From positions 1 through 6,154 of the forward strand of contig CAMEYZ010000131.1 in assembly GCA_945947715.1 (NCBI GenBank): a stretch of DNA of 6,154 bases, read 5' to 3'. The translations under genes were made by a program, and so were the position numbers. Positions 1-5,455 of this stretch are shown piece by piece (position 1 is the stretch's first letter; each line of letters starts with the position of its first letter). Below the pieces are notes generated by a model. That model was not told the origin of the DNA. It did no database searches and saw only the letters and a program-made list of their open reading frames with translations. The stretch comes from an uncultured Clostridia bacterium. Its GTDB lineage: Bacteria; Bacillota; Clostridia; Oscillospirales; Ruminococcaceae.

Positions 1-1
1 T

Positions 2-55
2 ATTTTCTGCATAGCAGTAAAGCTTGCTTCTGCGGAAAAGCTTCTTGCTGAATGA
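2..55 (+). CDS. Possible C-terminal tail of an upstream gene (partial)
   Basis: An open frame enters from the left edge and ends at TGA 53-55, giving 17 residues (IFCIAVKLASAEKLLAE). They look like the end of an amphipathic helix, with a KLASAE/KLLAE near-repeat. The stop lies 23 bases before a strong intrinsic terminator, as expected for the last gene of a transcript. Frame 1 is also open to a TGA at 49-51, so the frame is not certain, and the stretch could be non-coding. No function can be assigned from so few residues. Confidence 0.25.
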   Translation: MFCIAVKLASAEKLLAE

Positions 56-78
56 CTTAATAAATAATTGATAGTTTG

Positions 79-111
79 AAAAGCTGCTGCATTTTTACAG
101 CAGCTTTTTTT
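79..111 (+). terminator. Intrinsic terminator directly before the HAD gene
   Basis: An 11-bp perfect stem (AAAAGCTGCTG 79-89 pairing with 98-108) closes an 8-base loop and runs into a T tract at 105-111. It would end plus-strand transcription from the left edge. It is oddly placed: the ribosome binding site of the next gene (AAAGGA, 115-120) starts four bases after the T tract. That leaves no room for a promoter between hairpin and gene, so the downstream gene may depend on read-through. Confidence 0.88.
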
Positions 112-126
112 CGGAAAGGATAGATT

Positions 127-774
127 ATGAATAAATATAATGCTGTGATATTTGATATGGACGGGCTTATCATCGACACGGAAAAGCTGCTGATAAAATA
201 CTGGGTCATTGCCGCCAACGAGTTCGGCTATCCCATGAAAAGAGAGCATGCCTTACATATCCGCAGTCTGGCAGGAGCGCTGGCAGAGCCTTATCTCAGA
301 GAAGCGGTGTGCCCCGATTTCGATTATAAGAAGGTCCGCAGCAGACGCATCGAGCTTATGAACGCGGACATTGCCGAAAACGGCATTGAGCTTAAAAAGG
401 GGATAACGCAGCTCCTGGACGAGCTTGACCGTCGGAACATGCATAAAGCTGTCTGCACTGCCACCGACCTGGAGCGGACCACCAGATATCTTACCTCGCT
501 GAATATTTTCCACCGTTTTGACAAGGTCATCTGCGGACCCATGGTGGAGCATGGAAAGCCTGCTCCTGATATTTATCTGTATGCCTGTGGAGAACTGGGA
601 GAGGCTCCAGAGCGCTGCCTTGCTCTGGAGGACAGCCCAAACGGAGTGCGCTCCGCATATTCTGCGGGGTGCGGAGTGGTCATGGTCCCAGACCTTACCG
701 AGCCCACCGAGGAGGACAGGAAATACATCATAGGAGCAGCGTCCGACCTTGAAGCTGTAATAAAATTCCTGTGA
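127..774 (+). CDS. HAD-superfamily hydrolase, CbbY/beta-phosphoglucomutase-like (subfamily IA)
   Basis: This 215-residue cytoplasmic protein has all four HAD motifs in order. Motif I is FDMDG (nucleophile D10, acid/base D12, with T18 in the following DTE), motif II is CTAT with T111, motif III is GKPAPD with K144, and motif IV is LEDSPNG with E168 and D169 for Mg2+. Residues about 18-87 form the helical C1 cap typical of this branch. Length is normal for the family. The family includes sugar-phosphate phosphatases and beta-phosphoglucomutases. By eye, the His20 and Arg49 equivalents of Lactococcus beta-phosphoglucomutase appear replaced (L22 and about G50), so a phosphatase of unknown substrate is likelier than a mutase. 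The ATG at 127 follows AAAGGA (115-120) by six bases. A terminator hairpin sits just upstream, and no convincing terminator follows the stop. Confidence 0.93.
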   Translation: MNKYNAVIFDMDGLIIDTEKLLIKYWVIAANEFGYPMKREHALHIRSLAGALAEPYLREAVCPDFDYKKVRSRRIELMNADIAENGIELKKGITQLLDELDRRNMHKAVCTATDLERTTRYLTSLNIFHRFDKVICGPMVEHGKPAPDIYLYACGELGEAPERCLALEDSPNGVRSAYSAGCGVVMVPDLTEPTEEDRKYIIGAASDLEAVIKFL

Positions 775-806
775 GAGCTTTTTACTATTTTTTCGTGCGT
801 TTTTTA

Positions 807-835
807 TAGAAAAACGAAAAGCATGATGATATAAT
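807..835 (+). promoter_or_regulatory. Sigma-A-type promoter for the ABC transporter gene
   Basis: A perfect -10 box TATAAT (830-835) is preceded by TGA, giving an extended -10 (TG at 827-828). A 17-base spacer separates it from a weak -35, TAGAAA (807-812, 4 of 6 to TTGACA). Transcription would start near 842, leaving a leader of about 36 bases. The -35 side overlaps a 7-bp inverted repeat (CGTTTTT 798-804 with AAAAACG 810-816), which may simply reflect AT-rich sequence. The promoter makes the transporter independent of the HAD gene. Confidence 0.75.
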
Positions 836-860
836 TAGGCATATCCCAAAACAAGATCAC

Positions 861-867
861 AAAGGGG
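861..867 (+). promoter_or_regulatory. Ribosome binding site that fixes the transporter start at ATG 878
   Basis: AAAGGGG at 861-867 is the only Shine-Dalgarno-like stretch here. It lies one base before an in-frame GTG (869-871), too close for initiation. It lies ten bases before the ATG at 878-880, a workable distance. The ATG is therefore preferred, and the protein is three residues shorter than the longest frame. Confidence 0.65.
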
Positions 868-877
868 TGTGAAAAAA

Positions 878-2692
878 ATGTCAGAAAAAGACGATATCTT
901 TAGTAAGAAGAACAAGGCGGGCGAGACCATGGACTATGAGAAGCTCCAGGAAAGCTTCCGCCGCAACAAAAACCACAGCTTGAAAACGCTGCTTGCCATC
1001 TATAAGGGACAGTACGGCAGACTGATACTGTCAGTGATATTCTTTGCTGTCAAAAACTCTCCGGTGTGGGTGCTGCCGATAGTTATTGCGAACATTATCA
1101 ACATCGCCGCAGAGCCTCCCGCAGACCCTGGCAGAGAGATATTCTTCAATGTGTTGATAATGGTAATTCTGGCGGCTCAGAATGTGCTGACAAACTATTT
1201 CCATACATATTTCTACTCAAAGGCGATACGCGAGGTAGAATGTACTCTGAGAAGCTCCATGGTGCGCAAGCTCCAGCAGCTGTCCATAACCTTCCACAAC
1301 GAAATGGAGTCAGGACGTCTCCAGTCCAAGATAATGCGCGACGTGGAGCAGGTGGAGACTCTTTCGTCCCAGATATTCATTTCGGTGCTGAGCATTGTTA
1401 TGAACATCATCGTTGCCTTTGGCGTGGTGCTGGGCTCCTCGATGACGGTATTTCTGTTCTTTTTAGGTACGATTCCTGTGGCAGTGCTTATCAGAACTGC
1501 CTTCCGCAAGAAGATAAACCGCAGTAACAAGATTTTCCGTCATGAAATGGAGGAAACCTCGGTCAAGGTCATGGAAATGGTGGAGCTTATCCCCGTCACA
1601 AGAGCCCATGCACTTGAAGATGTTGAGACCGAAAAGATAGACAATCAGCTGAAAAACGTGGCAAACGAGGGCTTCAGATTGGATATGATACAGTCCTATT
1701 TCGGCTCGGTGAGCTGGGCGGCGTTTCAGATATTCCAGGTGGTTTGTCTGGGATTTACGGGCTATCTTGCAGTTAAGGGAACTATCCCTCCTGGCGATGT
1801 GGTGATGTATCAGACCTACTTCGGAACGATAGTCAACTCGGTCAGCGGAATTATCACATTGCTGCCCACTATCTCAAAGGGACTGGAATCGGTGAACTCT
1901 ATCGGAGATATCCTGCTCTGCACCGACGTTGAGGACAGCGGCAGCAAAAAGGATATTGGCACTGTGAATGGAGATATCGAGTTCAGAGATGTGACCTACA
2001 AGTACAAGGACGCCGACGAGCCTGTGCTGCATCATCTGAACCTGAAAATAAAGGCGGGGGAGACAGTGGCCTTCGTGGGAGCCTCGGGAGCGGGAAAGAC
2101 CACGCTCATCAACATGGTCATAGGCTTTCTCCGTGCTGATTCGGGGGAGATACTCATCGACGGTAAGCCCATGAGCAGCTTCAATATCCAGAGCTATCGC
2201 CGCAATATTTCGGTAGTTCCCCAGACGCCTATCCTGTTCACAGGAACTATCCGCGAGAACATAACCTATGGCTCGGAGGATATCAGCGAGGAGTTTTTGA
2301 GTGAAGTCATCGAGGCGGCAAATCTTAAGGACGTGATAGAGTCCATGCCAAACGGACTTGATACCATGATATCAGAGCACGGTGCAAATCTTTCGGGAGG
2401 ACAGCGGCAGAGAGTCTCCATAGCACGAGCCTTTGTGAGGGATCCCAGTATACTTATCCTGGACGAGGCGACCTCCGCTCTTGACACCATATCCGAAAAG
2501 AAGATACAGGACAGCATCGACCGACTGGTAAAGGACCGCACCACGCTGATAGTAGCCCATCGTCTCTCCACCATACGCAACGCGGATAAGATAGCCGTGA
2601 TAGGGGAGGGCGGCCTTAAGGAATTTGGCACCTATGATGAGCTCATGGCGAAAAAGGGTGATTTCTATAAGCTGAGGTCGCTGCAAAGCTGA
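878..2692 (+). CDS. ABC exporter half-transporter, fused permease and ATPase (type IV, MsbA/LmrA-like)
   Basis: The 604-residue membrane protein has the standard fused architecture. A charged cytoplasmic N-terminus (about 1-45) precedes six predicted membrane segments, roughly 48-78, 90-112, 166-185, 188-207, 278-300 and 306-335. The C-terminal ATPase (about 365-600) has Walker A GASGAGKT (401-408), Q-loop Q449, signature LSGGQ (505-509), Walker B ILILDE (catalytic E530), D-loop SALD and H-loop H561. All key catalytic residues are present, so the ATPase should be active. Length fits the family. It is a lone half-transporter with no partner in the window, so it probably works as a homodimer or pairs with a subunit encoded elsewhere. 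It has its own promoter and terminator. The substrate (drug, lipid, peptide or other) cannot be told from sequence; sugar import is unlikely because importers of this fused type are rare. Confidence 0.95.
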   Translation: MSEKDDIFSKKNKAGETMDYEKLQESFRRNKNHSLKTLLAIYKGQYGRLILSVIFFAVKNSPVWVLPIVIANIINIAAEPPADPGREIFFNVLIMVILAAQNVLTNYFHTYFYSKAIREVECTLRSSMVRKLQQLSITFHNEMESGRLQSKIMRDVEQVETLSSQIFISVLSIVMNIIVAFGVVLGSSMTVFLFFLGTIPVAVLIRTAFRKKINRSNKIFRHEMEETSVKVMEMVELIPVTRAHALEDVETEKIDNQLKNVANEGFRLDMIQSYFGSVSWAAFQIFQVVCLGFTGYLAVKGTIPPGDVVMYQTYFGTIVNSVSGIITLLPTISKGLESVNSIGDILLCTDVEDSGSKKDIGTVNGDIEFRDVTYKYKDADEPVLHHLNLKIKAGETVAFVGASGAGKTTLINMVIGFLRADSGEILIDGKPMSSFNIQSYRRNISVVPQTPILFTGTIRENITYGSEDISEEFLSEVIEAANLKDVIESMPNGLDTMISEHGANLSGGQRQRVSIARAFVRDPSILILDEATSALDTISEKKIQDSIDRLVKDRTTLIVAHRLSTIRNADKIAVIGEGGLKEFGTYDELMAKKGDFYKLRSLQS

Positions 2693-2705
2693 AAATAACA
2701 GATAT

Positions 2706-2740
2706 GCCGACAGCAGGTAATCCTGCTGTCGGCGTTTTTT
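2706..2740 (+). terminator. Intrinsic terminator of the ABC transporter gene
   Basis: A 12-bp perfect GC-rich stem (GCCGACAGCAGG 2706-2717 with 2722-2733) closes a TAAT tetraloop and is followed by T2735-2740. It begins 13 bases after the transporter stop codon and ends that transcript before the convergent phosphorylase gene. Confidence 0.95.
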
Positions 2741-2752
2741 GCACAGATTCTT

Positions 2753-2792
2753 AACAGAAAAGCTCCGGAAAGGTAAATACCCTTCCGGAGCT
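2753..2792 (-). terminator. Intrinsic terminator of the GH94 phosphorylase gene
   Basis: On the minus strand, AGCTCCGGAA (2792-2783) pairs perfectly over 10 bp with 2770-2761, with two further possible G-C pairs after one mismatch. The stem is followed by the U-rich tail TTTCTGTT (2760-2753). It begins 21 bases beyond the phosphorylase stop. It is separate from the plus-strand terminator at 2706-2740, so the convergent genes each have their own hairpin, 12 bases apart. Confidence 0.85.
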
Positions 2793-2813
2793 GTTTAAAC
2801 TATTAAATGCTTA

Positions 2814-5222
2814 TTAGCCGAGAGTTACAGTGATTTCGTTCTCGTCCTGGAGCTTGTCCGCAGAAATGAAGTTTCCGTCAAGCTTTTCGCCATTCAGAAC
2901 GAGCTCCTTAACGCCGCTCTCAACGCCGTTAGGATTGTTGAAGGTCATGTTCAGCTTCTTGCCTCTGAACTTCTTAGTAACGGTGTAGCTCTTCCAGTCG
3001 GAGGGAACTGCAGGGTCAACAACAAGACCGTCAGCGTTAGGTCTCATGCCGAGGATACCCTCAACGCAGCCTACCATTACAGTAGAGCCTGTACCTGTGA
3101 GCCAGTGTACGTGAGAACGTCCCTCGAAGGGAGAACGCTTGGACTCGGTGAACTGTCCGTGAACGTAGGGCTCCATAACTCTTATCTCAGCCTTGTCGTT
3201 CATGGAAGCGGGAGAAGACTCGGTGAAGTATTCAAATGCGCGGTTACCATGACCGAGGAGAGACTCAGCAAGGATAGCCCAGCCCTGAGTCTGAGAGAAG
3301 ATACCGCCGTTTTCCTTTGTATCGGGGTTGAAGATGTGCATGAGCGCACCGTCAAAGTAGTCATTGACATAGGGAGGCTCCATGATCTTTACGCCGTAAG
3401 GAGTATTGAGTATCTCGTGTACGGATTCCATGGACTTTTCGCCCTGCTCCTTGGAAGCAAATCCGGAGATAACGCCCCAGCTCTGAGGATTGAGCCACAT
3501 ATTAGCCTCGGGGTCGTTCTTAGCGCCGACCTTTACGCCGTCCTCTCTGATGCCTCTGATGAATCTGTCCTCATCCCAGCAGTCGGAGAGAGACTTGCCG
3601 AGCTTAGCCTGTACCTCGTCGAGATACTTAACATACTCTGTATCGTTCTTATCCTGAGCGTAGCCCTTAAGGATAGTCATTGCATAGTAGAGCTGGAAAG
3701 CAACGAATGTAGATTCGCCCTTCTTGCCCATTCTGAGGCAGTCATTCCAGTCAGCGTGGAGACCGGCGGGCATATCGTGGTCGCCGAGACGCTTCATAGA
3801 GAAGTCGATAGCTCTCTTAAGGTGATCATAAACGGTGCCCTCGCCGCCTGTTGCGTATACGATAACTTCGTCGAGGAATGCCTTGTTGCCGCTCTCACCG
3901 ATGTACTTGTCGATAGTGGGGAAGAGCCAGAGAGCATCGTCCGCACGGTAAGAGGGGTGACCTGTTTCCTGAGCGTAGGGAGACTTTTCGTTGTTCTCAT
4001 CGGGAGCATTTTCGTGACCTGCATTGTGATTGAACTTAACGAGAGGCAGACCGCCGCCGTTATCCACCTGAGCGGAGAGCATGAATCTAATCTTTTCAGC
4101 AGCAAGCTCGGGATCGAGGTGAATGATACCCTGGATATCCTGAACGGTATCGCGGTAGCCGTAGCCGTTTCTGAGGCCGCAGTAAATGAAGGAAGCTGCT
4201 CTGGACCAGATAAAGGTGATGAAGCACTGGTAAGCGTTCCAAACGTTAATCATGTTATTGAAGGACTCAGAGGGAGTATTTACCTGGAAGTTGTTGAGCT
4301 TAGAATGCCAGTAATCCTTAAGCTCCTTGATCTCTGCATCTACCTTGCCAGCCTGCTCGTAGGAAGCGATTATCTCAGCAGCCTCAGCGCTGTTCTTCTG
4401 ACCAACGAGGAATACTATCTCGATAGTACCGCCTGCGCCCAGCTCAACAGCTGTCTGGAGAGCGCCGCAGGAGTTGCCGTTGTAGTTAAGAACATTGTCG
4501 CATCTACCGCTTTCAACAGCGATAGGATTGCCATAGGTCCTGTAGGAGCCGATGAAGTTGTCCAGGGAGCCGTTGTAGCCGCATACAGAAGCACCTGCGA
4601 GACCAAAGAAGCGCTCCTTGTGGTTAGAGCCGGAAGCATCTCTGCCGCTGTTCTCGTTGATGTGCTGGATAATTCTGTTTTCATCGAAGGAGGTTCTTGT
4701 GATGAACTGAGTATACTGAAGGTTTACCTGATCCTGTTCATAATTGTTTTCGGAGGTGAACTCGCAGAAGCCGTAAACGGAAAGCTTTCTGGGAGTGGGA
4801 GCTAAATTGGTGATCCTTGCTCTCCATACCTCGTAGGTCTTGCCGAGGGGAACATAGTATGTAACCTCAGAGTGAACGTCTGCATAATCTGCGGACATCA
4901 CAGTATAAGCTGTGCCATGGCGGCAAACGCTCTTATACTGGTCGAGGGGCTTACCAACAGGCTGCCAGGAAGCGGACCAGTAATCCTTAGTATCGTTATC
5001 CCTGATATAGATATATCTTCCGGGAAGACCGATGTTGGAGTTAAAGCGGTAACGGAGGATTCTTCCGTTTGCGCCAGACTGAACGAAGCTGTAGCCTCCT
5101 GCGTTATTAGAGATGATAGCTCCATATTCAGGGGAGCCTAAATAGTTAGCCCAGGGTGCGGGGGTGTTGGGCTTATCAATTACATATTCCTTGTTTTCAA
5201 GGTCGAAATGACCGTAGTTCAT
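2814..5222 (-). CDS. GH94 phosphorylase, probably cellodextrin phosphorylase (R. albus type)
   Basis: This 802-residue enzyme has no signal peptide. It would split beta-1,4-glucan oligosaccharides with phosphate by inversion, giving alpha-glucose 1-phosphate and a shortened chain. The GH94 layout is complete: N-terminal beta-sandwich (about 1-270), helical linker, (alpha/alpha)6 catalytic barrel (about 316-720) and C-terminal beta domain. The general acid is D494 in ADWNDCL (490-496). YRDTVQD (356-362), KENGGIF (636-642) and WLTGTG (707-712, phosphate-binding T709/G710) are conserved. The usual phosphate-site His (H666 of Cellvibrio gilvus cellobiose phosphorylase) is Q644, and the +1-subsite Tyr (Y653 there) is F631. 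From memory, R. albus cellodextrin phosphorylase has exactly this pair (F633, Q646), so cellodextrin is favoured over cellobiose or chitobiose. The start follows AAAGGAG (5238-5232) by nine or ten bases. Monocistronic, with its own promoter and terminator. Codon use is strongly biased. Confidence 0.93.
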   Translation of the reverse strand: MNYGHFDLENKEYVIDKPNTPAPWANYLGSPEYGAIISNNAGGYSFVQSGANGRILRYRFNSNIGLPGRYIYIRDNDTKDYWSASWQPVGKPLDQYKSVCRHGTAYTVMSADYADVHSEVTYYVPLGKTYEVWRARITNLAPTPRKLSVYGFCEFTSENNYEQDQVNLQYTQFITRTSFDENRIIQHINENSGRDASGSNHKERFFGLAGASVCGYNGSLDNFIGSYRTYGNPIAVESGRCDNVLNYNGNSCGALQTAVELGAGGTIEIVFLVGQKNSAEAAEIIASYEQAGKVDAEIKELKDYWHSKLNNFQVNTPSESFNNMINVWNAYQCFITFIWSRAASFIYCGLRNGYGYRDTVQDIQGIIHLDPELAAEKIRFMLSAQVDNGGGLPLVKFNHNAGHENAPDENNEKSPYAQETGHPSYRADDALWLFPTIDKYIGESGNKAFLDEVIVYATGGEGTVYDHLKRAIDFSMKRLGDHDMPAGLHADWNDCLRMGKKGESTFVAFQLYYAMTILKGYAQDKNDTEYVKYLDEVQAKLGKSLSDCWDEDRFIRGIREDGVKVGAKNDPEANMWLNPQSWGVISGFASKEQGEKSMESVHEILNTPYGVKIMEPPYVNDYFDGALMHIFNPDTKENGGIFSQTQGWAILAESLLGHGNRAFEYFTESSPASMNDKAEIRVMEPYVHGQFTESKRSPFEGRSHVHWLTGTGSTVMVGCVEGILGMRPNADGLVVDPAVPSDWKSYTVTKKFRGKKLNMTFNNPNGVESGVKELVLNGEKLDGNFISADKLQDENEITVTLG

Positions 5223-5251
5223 GGGACAGCACTCCTTTAAAAAGATAATTT

Positions 5252-5265
5252 TGTAACCGTTTTCA
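5252..5265 (-). promoter_or_regulatory. cre-like / LacI-family operator in the phosphorylase leader
   Basis: Read on the minus strand, TGAAAACGGTTACA matches the Bacillus CcpA cre consensus TGWAARCGYTWNCW at 13 of 14 positions; the one mismatch is G for Y after the central CG. It lies between the likely transcription start (about 5291) and the ribosome binding site, where a bound repressor would block elongation. The same shape suits other LacI-family sugar regulators, so the cognate protein is unknown. A second copy of its core overlaps the promoter. Confidence 0.5.
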
Positions 5266-5298
5266 GTAGTCGGAATACCTCCGATACATACTATAAGT

Positions 5299-5327
5299 AT
5301 TTTACCATATAGTTACCGTTTTTTCAA
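5299..5327 (-). promoter_or_regulatory. Near-consensus promoter of the GH94 phosphorylase gene
   Basis: On the minus strand, -35 TTGAAA (5327-5322, 5 of 6) and -10 TAAAAT (5304-5299, 5 of 6) are separated by exactly 17 bases, with TGG immediately before the -10 (extended -10). Transcription should start near 5291, giving a leader of about 70 bases. The spacer begins with AAACGGTAAC, a near copy of the operator core further down, so repressor binding here would occlude RNA polymerase. The strength fits the biased codon use of the gene. Confidence 0.85.
5312..5322 (-). promoter_or_regulatory. Second operator-like copy overlapping the promoter
   Basis: AAAACGGTAAC on the minus strand (5322-5312) differs by one base from AAAACGGTTAC at 5263-5253. 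It overlaps the end of the -35 box and the spacer. The centres are 59 bp apart. As a full cre it scores lower (11 of 14), because the TG that should begin the site is missing. Confidence 0.35.
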
Positions 5328-5350
5328 GTGATTTCAGAATAATTAACATT

Positions 5351-5393
5351 TTTTTTACGTATTCAACAGAGAAAATTGTAAAGACGTAAAAAA
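5351..5393. repeat. 10-bp inverted repeat between terminator and promoter
   Basis: TTTTTTACGT (5351-5360) and ACGTAAAAAA (5384-5393) are perfect reverse complements separated by 23 bases. The right arm is also the T tract of the upstream gene's terminator. No function is evident; AT-rich composition makes such a match less surprising than its length suggests. Confidence 0.4.
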
Positions 5394-5425
5394 TCCGATA
5401 CTCTGCGTGGTGCGGAGTATCGGAT
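5387..5425 (-). terminator. Intrinsic terminator of the right-end gene
   Basis: A 14-bp stem (5393-5406 with 5412-5425, one T-G wobble) closes a 5-base loop. On the minus strand it is followed by TTTTT (5392-5388). It starts 30 bases after the stop codon of the minus-strand gene entering from the right and isolates that gene from the phosphorylase promoter about 60 bases further on. Confidence 0.92.
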
Positions 5426-5455
5426 AACAGCCTTGAAAAATTATCGGGAGGGATA

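Noticed and set aside
13..49. AAGCTT-containing imperfect hairpin or repeat (20-25 and 38-43)
   Set aside because: AAGCTT is self-complementary, and the near-repeat is explained by a KLASAE/KLLAE coding repeat if the partial frame is real; no further support.
68..96. Promoter with TTGATA at 68-73 for the HAD gene
   Set aside because: Its -10 would fall in the terminator loop with no acceptable TATAAT match, and transcripts would start inside the hairpin.
752..793. Terminator after the HAD gene (AAGCT 752-756 with AGCTT 776-780, then T-rich)
   Set aside because: Only a 5-bp stem with a 19-base loop that overlaps the coding end; too weak to call.
790..820. Hairpin from TTTTCGT/ACGAAAA or CGTTTTT/AAAAACG before the transporter gene
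   Set aside because: Both stems are short and almost all A-T, have no T tract after them on the plus strand and overlap the promoter; probably composition.
3105..4805. 566-residue plus-strand open frame across the phosphorylase gene
   Set aside because: It is the exact in-register antisense of GH94 codons and exists because TTA, CTA and TCA are avoided in the sense gene. No protein family is recognisable, and the GH94 gene explains the region fully.
127..5222. A cello-oligosaccharide uptake and phosphorolysis operon joining HAD enzyme, ABC transporter and phosphorylase
   Set aside because: The phosphorylase is on the opposite strand with its own promoter and terminator. The transporter is an exporter-type fusion without a solute-binding protein, and the HAD enzyme would not process alpha-glucose 1-phosphate.
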